From positions 20,013,106 through 20,077,105 of the forward strand of contig JAUJPP010000005.1 of assembly GCA_030562195.1 (NCBI GenBank): a DNA stretch of 64,000 nucleotides, read 5' to 3'. The position numbers and the translations under genes are program-made. A model generated the notes under the pieces. It saw only the letters and a list, made by a program, of their open reading frames with translations, had not been told where the DNA came from and searched no databases. The DNA comes from Nipponacmea schrenckii. Its lineage: Eukaryota > Mollusca > Gastropoda > Lottiidae. Numbering within the stretch: the first letter of the stretch is position 1; each line of letters begins with the position of its first letter. Shown here one piece after another: positions 43,049-55,594 of the stretch.

Positions 43049-46000
43049 ATGGAGAAAAAGCATAAAGACTTGTTAATAGTGAAAAGATGTCAACTTGTAG
43101 AAAATATTAACATACGAGATGGATTGTATACGCAGCTGATATCAAGGAAAATATTCAATCAACGCACAGTTAGAACCATTAAGGTAAAACTGAGGGCTAC
43201 CGATGCTCCACTTTGTACATGCTTGCTTACTAACTCAAGGGTAGGACCTGATGCTTTTGAAAAAGGTTAAGAAAAGGTCTTGAATTTCTTTGAATTGACC
43301 CTATTTCACACTGCATCTGGAGCAAAAAGGTAGAATATCAAAAATGGTTTTGTTTCATTTTAGAATGGAAGAACACCAGATGAACAGATTGAAGAATTGT
43401 TAGATTTATTACCAACACGAGGTCCTGAAGCTTTCAATAAGTTTTGTGAAGCTCTGATAGAAGATGATCAAGAACATGTAGTTGAGGAATTTCTAAAATC
43501 AGAATTACAAACTGCCAAACCGGAGACAGACGAAACGAAAAAACGAAAACGATCCCCATCTCCAGAATGCTTGTCTATCAAAAATACAAAAGATGGTGAC
43601 TTAGTGGTGAAATTCCTCTCTGAGTTGAGATCAGTCCAGTGTTCAGACAAGCCGAAATTTCCCGAAAAAATTCCGTTCTCTGATGGGGAAACACGGTTCA
43701 CTTCCAAACATTTCATTTCGCAACCGGTTTCTGAATATTCTTCCAGGCAACAATATGTTCCAATTCCCACAACACCTACCACCACTGAACATCATCATCA
43801 TTATTATCATCAACAATGTTCAGATTCTCAATCCCCCACCCCTGCTGGCCTGGGGCGCTGTGACAGTATAGGTAAGTCTAATTAAGGGGAGGGGGGTGAG
43901 TTGAACCTTGTGACTGACACAATCTGTGAGCATATAGATTTTTAGTGATTGCAATGTCTAGTATTTGGGAGAATCTGGTTGCGAGCATTGATAAATGTTG
44001 CCCTTGTTATCAGTTGCCAATTTAATCAATTGCCTGATTTAATTCATTAAAGCTCATCTCGAGCTGTGGTCTTGTGTTTCAGCTACGCAATCCTCATCAG
44101 GAAAGCGAATGTTATAAATAGAGGTTATCTTTCCAATTTAGGAAAAGCTCATCTCAAGCCGCTAATGACATCAAAATCAAGGTTTACTTTCCAATATGGG
44201 ACCTGATGTTTATTCAGGGTCATCTCATGCTGTGTCTTGTGTATTGGATACACAATCCTCAACAGGACAGCTAGTCTTAGCTTAATTTTCCATCTTTTGG
44301 GCATGTATTTTTAAGAGCAAAGAGAATGAACTCATTGTATAGCAGTGAGTGTCCAAGTAGAATATTCTCATAAACTACCTCTAATAACAGGAGAGGGATC
44401 AACTGTTCTGTTTAAAATGGCTTCTTCAGTAGTAATATTATTTCTATTTCTAGATGCTATGCACAATATATTTAAAAGATGTGATAGTAATGGAAACAAT
44501 ATCAACAAGGGAAATAACTCTTCAACACCTATTAGCTCTGGTAAATATTTTCATGTGATTTCTTATTGATAAAATAATTCTTAATCGTTAAGTTAAGAAA
44601 TACAGGAATATGATTGGATAATAAAACTAAAGTCAATTCAAGTGGATAACTGGACTACTGAAATCATCTGAAGTTGAGAAATACAGCATTCTGATTGGTC
44701 AAGAAAACCAATTCAATTTTGACCAAAACTACCAAATTCTTTTCACTTCATTTTTCAGAAATATTTTGAATTAGTTTTGGATCCTACAGTTTGAAAAGTT
44801 TTTGAGAAAAATATTCACCGCATTACCCCCACCCTCCCCCCCAACAACTAAGCTTAATTTTTATCTTATTATAGAAAGTACAGTAGAAGAAGAACACAGT
44901 ATTAAAACAAGTGAAACTGATAGTTATATTGATAATGATATTGATCTTACTGATGGAGAAGTCACAGCCAAAGTTCAACCCAGTACACGTCAGTTCTACA
45001 TAACAAATCATAAACAGGTTTATTTCTTCTTCTGTTATATATAAAGAAAGCCTGGCGTACACCGACTAGGCAACTGGCCGACTCCTCTCATCTCAGTTTT
45101 AAGGCGCATGTACACCGACATATAAGCGGCTGAGCAGACCTGAGTTTTACCAGTCGCCTCCAGTCACAGTTGCGCACCCACCGACATGGATGGATTGTAA
45201 TTAGCAAAAAACTCGCAAGGAGGCGCCCATGTTGAGTCGTATTATATGTAAATCTTCAACAATTTTACACTTTTTCAAGCCATATAAGAATGATATGTTA
45301 TCAAGTGAATGGGATGATCGCACAAAACTCAGTAGGAAGACATTCAGTAAGACATAAAATTGTTTGAAATAAAAATAAAATCAAGCCGAAATAATATTCC
45401 CTCCAATGCCACCCTTCTCATTTCCCTTTTGGAATAAGATTTGCTGTTTGTATCAAACAGACATGGTCTCTCCCGACATATTTCAATCAAGTCATCTTCG
45501 GCGGAATCGCTCCAACCGGTAACCATTTTGTTTAGTTTCGATGTAAAAATTGGGTCACATGACCAAAATGAAATGACGAAATGCTTACTGCCAGTTGCAA
45601 GGATGTGACATCGAAGAAGACAAGAGCAACTGGGTGTAACCAAGTGACAGCAACTGAGCGATTACTTGTGTTCGTCCAGTGATAAGAGGTCGCACATCGA
45701 CTAAACTCGCAACCGATCAGTTACCCCTAGACGCCCTCAGTCTCTAGTAACTCGCTTGTGACTGGTTTCTTTCAGTTGTAAGGTCGGTGTACGCCAGGCT
45801 TGTTATGTTTCATTTAATTTCTGTGGATCACCTCACTCATTCATTTGATAACAACTGAACTGTTTGTTTTCATTAATTGTGTGCAAGATTTTTTACCATA
45901 TTTTATACTACACTTATAGGGATGACCTAATTTCCAAATTCCAAAACATGTTGTTTAATTTTGATTGGTCAATTATATTTTCAGTCGTATCCAATGAAAA

Positions 46001-49000
46001 GAATACCGCGTGGTAAGGCGTTGATTATTAATGTAAATGAAGTTAAAGGGAAGACACCACGAAGGGGAACTGATATAGATCGTGATAATCTACATTTTCT
46101 TCTTCTACAGCTCCATTTTGAAGTCCTAGTTTACAATGATGAGAATGGATTGACGGCAAAGGTAATGTATATCTTCAACAAGTGTTTTAACAAGGGTTGA
46201 AACTCCAATATAGTTTGGACCTAATCCTTGATCTCAATATCACATGATCACACCAAACTTCATACAAAACTGTAGTCTCTATCATGCTCACAAGCTGATT
46301 TCAACACAACTTGACCAAGTCAAGGGCAATAATTCAAAAACCATTTATTGAAAAATCGCCAATATCGCAAGCCGCTTGTGGACCAACAGGGGATGACTAC
46401 AGTATGTTAACTAGAGTAGGGGGCTGTATGGGGAGCAATAAAAATACTATGAACCATAACAAGCCATGAACTTGTATTTAAGGGTCTTTCCCTCTAGTGA
46501 TAAGAAATTTACAGCCCAACTAATATGGCTTTCAGTGTTGTATGTGGCGGTCAACTGGTATAGTGAATATTAAGATCACAATATTCCTTTATTTTTTAGG
46601 ATTTATACGAGAAGGTAGCAGAGTTTTCTCAGTCGAAAGACCACGAGAAAAGTGACGCCTGTTTTATTTGTCTGTTAAGCCATGGTGAAGAGGGTTATAT
46701 CTATGGGACTGATGGCGAAATGATAGCTTTAAACCCAATATTTGATTTATTTAACAATAATAAATGCCCGATGTTAAAGAGCAAACCAAAGATTTTTATT
46801 GTACAAGCTTGTCGCGGAGGTAAGTTATGAATTTTTGTATTGTATTTGGTTAAGGGAGCTGCATTGGTTTCACCTTTTTTTATTAACCTGTATTAAGTCC
46901 TCGTCCTCCACACATCGTTTAAATGTGGAAATGAGAACAAAGCATCTATAAAAGTGATTTGATTTGATTTGAAAGTATGATACATTGGCTGCCTGTTCCC
47001 AGCTTCTGATATCTATTTTGGACAGATGTTGCTAGGAGAGAGTCATTGGGTCACGTGATAGAAACATAACAAACCATCATGATTGGTTCGAACCATTGAA
47101 ATTCGTCAGACAAACTAAATATATCATAGCTGAAGGTATTTAAACACATTGAAAATCTCTGCACCCACAATGCTGCTGAAAATATCAACTGTTTGTTCCT
47201 CAAAAGAGTAAGGATTCTCAAACTAAATATTGTTCTCTAATGGAATTTTTCAGGATCATTTGATCGAGGTGTATCTATAGATGAAACAGATGGTGGTCCA
47301 CCTATACCCCTAATAAAACAGTTACCAACTCTTTCGGATATGATCATTGGCTACCCTACACAGGCTGGTGAGCACCAATTCTCTTAATCTTGAAATGGGA
47401 GAGACTGAGCTTAGGAACAAAGGCACTGAAATAACGACAATAAAGTCTATGTTGAGGACATGTTTTCCTTTATTTTACATTGTCTTCAACATCATTCATT
47501 TGCAAAATTTTGAAACATTTCTTTTATCAATTCATCCATTTATTCATTCATTTATTTAAGGTTACTATGCTTGGAAAAATTGAGAGTGAGGTAGTTGGTA
47601 TATAGAAACTATAGTTAGAGTGTTTATTTATTTAAGGTTACTATGCTGGAGGAATAGATAGTGAGGTAGTTGGTATATAGAAGCTATAGTTAAAGTGTTT
47701 ATTTATTTAAGGTTACTATAATGGAGAAATAGACAGTGAGGAAAGGTGGTACATAGAAGCTAAAGTTAAAGTGTTTATTTATTTAAGGTTACTATAATGG
47801 AGAAATAGAGAGTGAGGTAGTTGGTATAATAGAAACTATAGTTAGAGTGTTTGTTTATTTAAGGTTACTATGCTGGAGAAATAGAAAAAAAAATGAAATG
47901 AATGGAGTTTTACGTCCTACTCTTCTGCACCTTATGGGCTAATGAAGATGGGCAACGCCATGCAGTGTGCAATGAGGGAAATTTTGCCAGGACAGCGGCA
48001 TTAGCCTACTCTTTTTGCGATTTCCAACTGTCGAGGGATCTTTAACGTGCACAGCCTGTAGCACACGGGGCCTCGGTTTATTGTCCCATCCGAACGACTA
48101 GACGCTTTTTCCATGTCAGTCCCTCCGACCTGCATCACTGACAAGGGGAAACCGGGCTGAAAAATCCAAAAGTTCATCTCGACCTTTGCCGGGATTGAAC
48201 CCTGGACCTTCAGGTTAGCGAGCAAGTGTCTAACCCACTGAGCCACCGCGGCTCCCTATGGAGAAATAGAAAGCTAGATAATTGGTTTATAGAAGCTAAA
48301 GTTAAAGTGTTTATTTATTTAAGGTTACTATAATGGAGAAATAGAGACCGAGGTAGTTGGTATATAGAAACTATAGTTAAAGTGTTTATTTATTTAAGGT
48401 TACTATAATGGAGAAATAGAGAGTGAGGAAGTTGGTATATAGATACTATAGTTAAAGTGTTTATTTATTTAAGGTTACTATGCTTGAAGGAAGTTGGTAT
48501 ATAGATACTATAGTTAGAGTGTTTTTTTATTAAAGGTTACTATACTGGAGAAATAGAGACCGAGGTAGTTGGTATATAGAAACTATAGTTAAAGTATTTA
48601 TTTATTTAAGGTTACTATGCTTGGAGAAATAGAGAGTGAGGAAGTTGGTATATAGAAACTATAGTTAAAGTGTTTATTTATTTAAGGTTACTATGCTAGA
48701 AAAATAGATAGTGAGGAAGTTGGTATAAAGAAGCTAAAGTTAAAGTGTTTATTTATTTAAGGTTACTATGCTGAAGAAATTGAGAGTGAGGAAGTTGGTA
48801 TATAGAAACTTTGGTTAGAGTGTTTATTTATTTTAGTTTACCATGCTTCGAGAAATCGAGAGTGAGGTAGTTGGTATATAGAAGCTAAAGTTAAAGTGTT
48901 TATTTATTTAAGTTTACTATGCTGGAGAAATTGAGAGCGAGGAAGTTGGTATATAGAAGCTATAGTTAGGGTGTTTATTTATTTAAGGTTACTAAAATAG

Positions 49001-50244
49001 AGAGTGAGGAAGTTGGTATATAGATACTATAGTTAGAGTGTTTATTTATTTAAGGTTACTATGCTTGAAGGAAGTTGGTATATAGATACTATAGTTAGAG
49101 TGTTTATTTATTTAAGGTTACTATAATGGAGAAATAGAGAGTGAGGAAGTTGGTATATAGAAGCTATAGTTAAAGTGTTTATTTATTTAAGGTTACTATA
49201 ATGGAGAAATCGAGAGTGAGGTAGTTGGTATATAGAAACTATAGTTAAAGTGTTTATTTATTTAAGGTTACTATAATGGAGAAATCGAGAGCGAGGTAGT
49301 TGGTATATAGAAGCTCTAGTTCAAGTGTTTATTTATTTATGGTTACTATGCTGGAGAAATAGAGAGCGAGGTAGTTGGTATATAGAAGCTAAAGTAAAAG
49401 TGTTTATTTATTTAAGGTTACTATGCTGGAGAAATCAAGAGTGAGGAAGTTGGTATATAGAAGCTAAAGTTAAAGTGTTTATTTATTTAAGGTTACTATG
49501 CTTGGAGAAATAGAGAGCGAGGTAGTTGGTATATAGAAGCTATATTTAAAGTATTTATTTATTTAAGGTTACTATGCTTGGAGAAATCGAGAGTGAGGAA
49601 GTTGGTATATAGAAACTATAGTTAAAGTGTTTATTTATTTAAGGTTACTATAATGGAGAAATAGAGAGTGAGGAAGTTGGTATATAGAAACTATAGTTAA
49701 AGTGTTTATTTATTTAAGGTTACTATGCTTGGAGAAATCGAGAGCGAGGTAGTTGGTATATAGAAGCTATAGTTAAAGTTTTTATTAAACATGCTAAACA
49801 TGATGATATATGCACTTTATTTAATCGAGTAAGTATTACCTTCTTTATTTTTTATGCCTCTCCTTGGGATCCTCGTAAACTCTTGAAGGCACAGTTCTTA
49901 ACAGAATTTCTTGAAATCGTTTATTATCACTCAAAAAATAACTCAGTCTTGCCCTGTAATGATAAAAAAAATAGAAAATATTCGACAAAAGATTGATTGA
50001 CAGATGATGAATCTGCTTGTACTTCTATTAGATTGATTGACAGATGATGAATCTGCTATTTACATGTACATGTACGTATATTTTTTTTTCTCAGGTGAAT
50101 TCAGTCGTATCCAGGAAGATTTCTCGAACTCAGAATACCAGCATGGATCAGATGTCACAGATGTCAGAATATATCAGTTCCTTACGCTGGCCTCATTTGT
50201 ATTTCTTTCCTGGCATTGGTACCGTCACAGAAACTCAAAGTTGA
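43049..50244 (+). CDS. CARD-containing caspase, caspase-2-like
   Basis: Nine in-frame exons give 547 residues: 43049-43183, 43364-43871, 44454-44540, 44875-45017, 45985-46161, 46600-46819, 47254-47367, 49719-49828, 50095-50244. The N-terminal CARD (residues 1-90) carries LLDLLPTRGPEAFNKFCEAL, very like caspase-2. A long hydrophilic linker follows, with KKRKRSPSP, a His/Tyr run and an acidic stretch (TDSYIDNDIDLTDGE). The p20 part has RGKALIIN, the catalytic His in CLLSHGEEGYIYG and the catalytic Cys in IVQACRGG. IDETDGG between subunits resembles a caspase cleavage site (DETD/G). The p10 part has GYYAWRNRERGSWYIEA and ends near HLYFFPGI. Initiator-type cysteine protease of apoptosis is inferred from CARD and similarity. 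The p10-opening exon is the last of an array of about 25 copies filling the preceding 2.35-kb intron. AATAAA lies at 50345-50350. Confidence 0.94.
45048..45801 (-). mobile_element. 754-bp inverted-repeat element with a MADF-like fragment
   Basis: Perfect 19-bp terminal inverted repeats: AAGCCTGGCGTACACCGAC at 45048-45066 and its complement at 45783-45801. The minus strand at about 45526-45390 encodes MVTGWSDSAEDDLIEIC..RPCLFDTNSKSY..REMRR, which resembles the start of a MADF (Myb/SANT-like) domain, a type carried by PIF/Harbinger elements. The domain is cut short and no transposase is seen. No clear target duplication was found. It lies in a caspase intron, 31 bases past the donor at 45017. 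Confidence 0.7.
46225..46345 (+). repeat. Single core unit of the 15.4-16.7 kb element
   Basis: 'caaacttcatacaaaactgtagtctctatcatgctcaca' and 'ttgaccaagtcaagggcaataattcaaaaacc' match the 160-bp core repeats in ZMYND10's last intron. It lies in a caspase intron. Confidence 0.65.
47561..49718 (+). repeat. Tandem array built from a caspase exon and its splice acceptor
   Basis: About 24 units of 75-76 bp precede the functional exon copy at 49719. Each reads 'gttactatgcttggagaaatagagagtgaggtagttggtatatagaagctatagttaaagtg' then 'tttatttatttaag'. In the caspase frame this is the p10 start GYYAWRN..GSWYIEAIVKVF followed by a polypyrimidine tract and AG. Most copies carry stops or a one-base loss ('gctgg' for 'gcttgg'). 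Three copies (near 48473, 48986, 49053) are shortened. None but the last has a donor site. A SINE sits inside the fifth unit. Confidence 0.95.
47887..48258 (-). mobile_element. Complete tRNA-derived SINE (372 bp) with target duplication
   Basis: On the minus strand it starts TAGGGAGCCGCGGTGGC. Box A is TGGCTCAGTGGG and box B is GGTTCAATCCC. It ends in the T-rich tail 'ccattcatttcattttttt'. The 13-bp duplication TGGAGAAATAGAA flanks it at 47874-47886 and 48259-48271. The target was a unit of the caspase-exon array, so the array was already there. This is the best-preserved member of a family with about 15 fragments in the window. Confidence 0.92.
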
Positions 50245-50807
50245 ATATTGACAAATGTTCAAACCCAACTTGGTGCAGAAATAGAAATCTGATTAATATC
50301 AAAACAATATATGAGAAACTGGCACTAATATCCTATAGACTTGAAATAAATTATGAATTTAACAAAATTATTTTATATTTGATTTTGTATTTAAGTTTTT
50401 AGAGATAAAAGTTTGAGGTTTCGAATCTTATAAAGCTTAATTTGAACAAACATTTTAAATTCCTAGAGTTCTTCAGAACTTTTGATTAAGTTTTTCAGCA
50501 TTTAGACAGCATTATCCCATTATTGTTGATGAAACTCAATTTTATTTTCACATTCCTATTGCTCTTATTCTGTCCAAATCCTGATCTAATCTCAAACTAT
50601 TTTCTGTTATTTTTATTTTAATTCATCAACTTTTACAGAATTTTATTATTTTTTTTTTGTGATACCATTATGCATTTACCATTATGTGTTTATATGTATA
50701 TATTTGAAAATATTTTTTAATGATGACCTTCCCTACCAATGCGTATGAACTTGTATAATGTTAGAAAGGTAAATATATTTGTGCCAATTTTAAAATATAA
50801 ACACAGA

Positions 50808-50905
50808 CAATCCATTTTATTTTTAGGTAGGATATGTAGTTATGAACAAGTGTTGTGGTTTTTATTTGCTACTCTCTATATATTTTACCTCAAAACAAAA
50901 TAGAC
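50808..50905 (+). repeat. Hairpin-forming dispersed element, caspase 3' flank copy
   Basis: 'acaatccattttatttttaggtaggatatgtagttatgaac' is followed about 35 bases on by 'ctactctctatatattttacctcaaaac', which can fold back on it imperfectly. Same family as 10590-10660 and 35073-35170. A further diverged copy follows at 50930-50975. Confidence 0.55.
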
Positions 50906-50929
50906 TTGTCTAGATTATGTAGCCACAGA

Positions 50930-53745
50930 GTCCATATATTTTTGAGGTTGGATAAGTAGGTATGATGTCAAGCCTTGTTATATCTCTATCTGTATATTCT
51001 TTTATATACAATACTATCACTGCGAATATAGAGCAATGTTAAATAACTAGGTATGATGTCTAGCCTTGTTATATCTTGATCTGTATATTATTTTATATAC
51101 AATACTATCACTGCGAATATAGAGCAATGCTAAATAACTAGGTATGATGTCTAGCCTTGTTATATCTTGATCTGTATAGTATTTTATATATAATACTATC
51201 ACTGCCAATATAGATCAATGCTAAATAACTAGGTATGATGTCTAGCCTTGTTATATCTCGATCTGTATATTATTTTATATATAATACTATCACTGCCAAT
51301 ATAGATCAATGTTAAATAACTAGGTATGATGTCTAGCCTTGTTATATCTCGATCTGTATATTCATTTTATATATAATACTATCACTGCCAACATAGATCA
51401 ATGTTAAATAACTAGGTATGATGTCTAGCCTTGTTATATCTCGATCTGTATATTATTTTATATATAATACTATCACTGCCAATATAGATCAATGTTAAAT
51501 AACTAGGTATGATGTCTAGCCTTGTTATATCTTGATCTGTATATTATTTTATATATAATACTATCACTGCCAATATAGATCAATGTTAAATAACTAGGTA
51601 TGATGTCTAGCCTTGTTATATCTGATCTGTATATTATTTTATATATAATACTATCACTGCCAATATAGATCAATGTTAAATAACTAGGTATGATGTCTAG
51701 CCTTGTTATATCTCGATCTGTATATTATTTTATATATAATACTATCACTGCCAATATAGATCAATGTTAAATAACTAGGTATGATGTCTAGCCTTGTTAT
51801 ATCTCGATCTGTATATTATTTTATATATAATACTATCACTGCCAATATAGATCAATGTTAAATAACTAGGTATGATGTCTAGCCTTGTTATATCTCGATC
51901 TGTATATTATTTTATATATAATACTATCACTGCCAATATAGATCAATGTTAAATAACTAGGTATGATGTCTAGCCTTGTTATATCTTGATCTGTATATTA
52001 TTTTATATATAATACTATCACTGCCAATATAGATCAATGTTAAATAACTAGGTATGATGTCTAGCCTTGTTATATCTCGATCTGTTTATTCTTTTATATA
52101 TAATACTATCACTGCCAACATAGATCAATGCTAAATAACTAGGTATGATGTCTAGCCTTGTTATATCTTGATCTGTATATTATTTTATATATAATACTAT
52201 CACTGCCAATATAGATCAATGTTAAATAACTAGGTATGATGTCAAGCCTTGTATCTTGATCTGTATATTATTTTATATATAATACTATCACTGCCAATAT
52301 AGATCAATGTTAAATAACTAGGTATGATGTCTAGCCTTGTTATATCTTGATCTGTATATTATTTTATATATAATACTATCACTGCCAATATAGATCAATG
52401 CTAAATAACTAGGTATGATGTCAAGCCTTGTATCTTGATCTGTATATTATTTTATATATAATACTATCACTGCCAATATAGATCAATGTTAAATAACTCG
52501 GTATGATGTCTAGCCTTGTTATATCTCGATCTGTATATTATTTTATATATAATACTATCACTGCCAATATAGATCAATGTTAAATAACTAGGTATGATGT
52601 CTAGCCTTGTTATATCTCGATCTGTATATTATTTTATATATAATACTATCACTGCCAATATAGATCAATGTTAAATAACTAGGTATGATGTCTAGCCTTG
52701 TTATATCTTGATCTGTATATTATTTTATATATAATACCATCACTGCCAACATAGATCAATGTTAAATAAGTAGGTATGATGTCTAGCCTTGTAGCTTGAT
52801 CTGTATATTATTTTATATATAATACTATCACTGCCAACATAGATCAATGTGGAATAACTAGGTATGATGTCTAGCCTTGTTATATCTTGATCTGTATATT
52901 ATTTTATATATAATACTATCACTGCCAACATAGATCAATGTTAAATAAGTAGGTATGATGTCTAGCCTTGTAGCTTGATCTATATAGTATTTTATATATA
53001 ATACTATCACTGCCAATATAGATCAATGTTAAATAACTAGGTATGATGTCTAGCCTTGTTATATCTTGATCTGTATATTCTTTTATATATAATACTATCA
53101 CTGCCAATATAGATCAATGTTAAATAACTAGGTATGATGTCTAGCCTTGTTATATCTCGATCTGTATATTATTTTATATATAATACTATCACTGCCAATA
53201 TAGATCAATGTTAAATAACTAGGTATGATGTCTAGCCTTGTTATATCTTGATCTGTATATTATTTTATATATAATACTATCACTGCCAACATAGATCAAT
53301 GTTAAATAAGTAGGTATGATGTCTAGCCTTGTAGCTTGATCTATATAGTATTTTATATATAATACTATCACTGCCAATATAGATCAATGTTAAATAACTA
53401 GGTATGATGTCTAGCCTTGTTATATCTCGATCTGTATATTCTTTTATATATAATGCTATCACTGCCAACATAGATCAATGCTAAATAACTAGGTATGATG
53501 TCTAGCCTTGTTATATCTTGATCTGTATATTCTTTTATATATAATACTATCACTGCCAATATAGATCAATGTTAAATAACTAGGTATGATGTCTAGCCTT
53601 GTTATATCTCGATCTGTATATTATTTTATATATAATACTATCATTGCCAATATAGATCAATGTTAAATAACTAGGTAAGATGTCTAGCCTTGTTATATCT
53701 GTCTGTATATTATTTTATATATATTACTATCACTACTAAGGTGCC
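50930..53745 (+). repeat. 91-bp satellite, about 31 copies
   Basis: The unit is 'aactaggtatgatgtctagccttgttatatctcgatctg' followed by 'tatattattttatatataatactatcactgccaatatagatcaatgttaaat'. Copies are highly alike and keep a 91-base period; a few are 3-4 bases shorter ('agccttgtatcttg'). The left edge ('gaggttggataagtaggtatgatgtcaagcc') is a copy of the hairpin-related element. It lies 0.7 kb past the caspase stop. Confidence 0.95.
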
Positions 53746-54405
53746 ACCGTTATGTGTTCAACTTCTCTCTGTTTATATGTTGTATATAAGCTTCTAATTT
53801 GTTAAAATGCATACCAAATAATGATAAAGATATCTCAGCAATTTGATGGAAAATAAGAATTTTGTTTTTATCATATAGATTTTTTAATTATCTTTTCTGT
53901 TATGCATTGCATTTATATTTTTAAGTAATGCATAAGGGGACAAGTTCATTAATATTAGCTTTCCAATCAGCTCTATCCACTAGTATTGCAAATGTTTAGA
54001 CGACTGCATCCACTTATACATTATGTTAATGTAGATTCAAGTTATTTCTTAAACAGAAATTATGCAAATAAAACAGCAATTCAGTTACAGACTGTTGTAC
54101 GGCCTTATGGTGCCTTATTACTTTGTATTAAATATTTTGCTTACATTATGTAGTTCTTTAATGTAGTTATCTCCCTTTACATAAAAATAAAACGTTCAAG
54201 CTTAGCAATTGATACAACTTAACATGGTGCTAATTGCAATCCAACAGAAAGGAAATCCACGATTTTCTTTATTATATGAAATGCTTTGCAAATATGTTTC
54301 TTATTATACTACTTTGCGTTTGCGTTTCCATTATCTTGATAGTTTGATATTAAACTATTGGAAGAGCATTATGGTATTTTCGTTCCGGTTTCCCCCTGTA
54401 AGTAT
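53746..54405. other. Intergenic, nothing recognised
   Basis: AT-rich sequence after the 91-bp satellite. No gene or repeat family was recognised. Confidence 0.4.
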
Positions 54406-54409
54406 CAGT

Positions 54410-54485
54410 TATTGCACCCTGCATTGAGTTGCCCTTCTTTACTAGCCCATTAGGTGCAGAGGAGTAGGACGTAAAAATACATTAA
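54410..54485 (+). mobile_element. SINE 3'-end fragment, sense
   Basis: 'attgcaccctgcattgagttgcccttctttactagcccattaggtgcagaggagtaggacgtaaaaa' matches the SINE 3' module in sense. Confidence 0.75.
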
Positions 54486-54734
54486 TTCCCTTTATAGTAT
54501 GACTGGCTGCATATCTGTTTGTATAGTATTAATGGGCACTGGCTGTGTAAATTTTTCGTTAAATGATAATACGTGTAATTGACAATATTTATTAGAGGCC
54601 GGGTTAGAAGTCAGTAAGTTTCTTACTATGCATTAACTATCAAAAAAACTATTTGAGGCTGTCTAAGTTATACATTGGAGAAGTCACAAGTACCGTGTTA
54701 TTAATTGGAAAAAATGTCTATTAACAATATAATA

Positions 54735-54900
54735 GGGGTGCAACGAGGAAAAATTAGAGGCATACGCCTACACTTTTTGACTTTCGAGCAAAATCGTGCA
54801 AAACCTATAGCACACGCGACCTCCCGTTTATTGTCCTATCCGAACCCTGTGGCCTGCCTCTCTAGTTCAATTCTAGGGATCTTTAACGTTTACAGAATAA
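54735..54900 (-). mobile_element. SINE fragment, antisense, decayed
   Basis: 'ggggtgcaacgaggaaaaatta', 'cctatagcacacgcgacctcccgtttattgtcctatccgaac' and 'agggatctttaacgt' match antisense SINE segments, with the order partly rearranged or deleted. Confidence 0.6.
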
Positions 54901-55594
54901 ATTAAAAGCTTTCGAAATGAAACATTTCAGTCATAGCCTATTACCTTTGCAATACATAAATTACATTATATGTTTGAAATATGCATTAACTTTTGGCACT
55001 GAGACCCCTCGTATTTTAACTGCTTCTAATAGCCCATCTTTCTAATACGGACTTGTATGGAAATATCCAATTTGAAATTTACTACAATAGTAAGCCTGAC
55101 ATGATTTATGTGTTCAAAAAAAATCTCGCGAGAGATGGAAATCCTCGATAATTGATTTTCTCTGGTTGGCACGACATGATTGACGTCATAGTTGTCATGG
55201 AAACGGTGAAATCCTGCGAGTTGGTTCCTGCAGTTCTCGTGAGTCCGTTCTTCGCATTGATTATACTCTATGTGCATTTAAACACGTTTCATGTTGTACA
55301 TTGGGTTTAGTTTTTCATTAGGTTCATTATAGGTTACTGTTGGTTTCAAGTGGGACAGACATTTGACGTGTGGAAAAGAGTTCAGTCACATTATCCAGGG
55401 TTAGCCTACTTGCACACATTCGAGAAGTTGAATTTAGTCCATAGACTGTAGCAGCCTACCATATGGTATTTTTGCTCTGACCATAAGAAAGGAGGGAGAT
55501 GATGAAAGGGGGGGGGAAGTAAGGCGTAGAGTTGGTCGGAATTTTGAATGAGTCTATGCTTTAGAAAGATTATTCCTGAATAAGAGGCACACCT

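Noticed and set aside
43468..43785. 105-codon minus-strand frame
   Set aside because: Shadow of the caspase CARD/linker exon on the opposite strand.
48001..48246. 81-codon minus-strand frame (MAQWVRHLLANLKVQGSIPAK..)
   Set aside because: It is the SINE head read in a chance frame; SINEs encode no protein.
50037..50402. 121-codon frame overlapping the last caspase exon
   Set aside because: It is a different frame of the same exon; the caspase frame ending at 50244 continues the p10 domain (HLYFFPGI).
52919..53471. Minus-strand frames of 62-63 codons
   Set aside because: They are translations of the 91-bp satellite and repeat with it; no start context or conservation.
47561..53745. CRISPR-like array
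   Set aside because: Repeats are direct and contiguous without unique spacers, and the genome is clearly animal.
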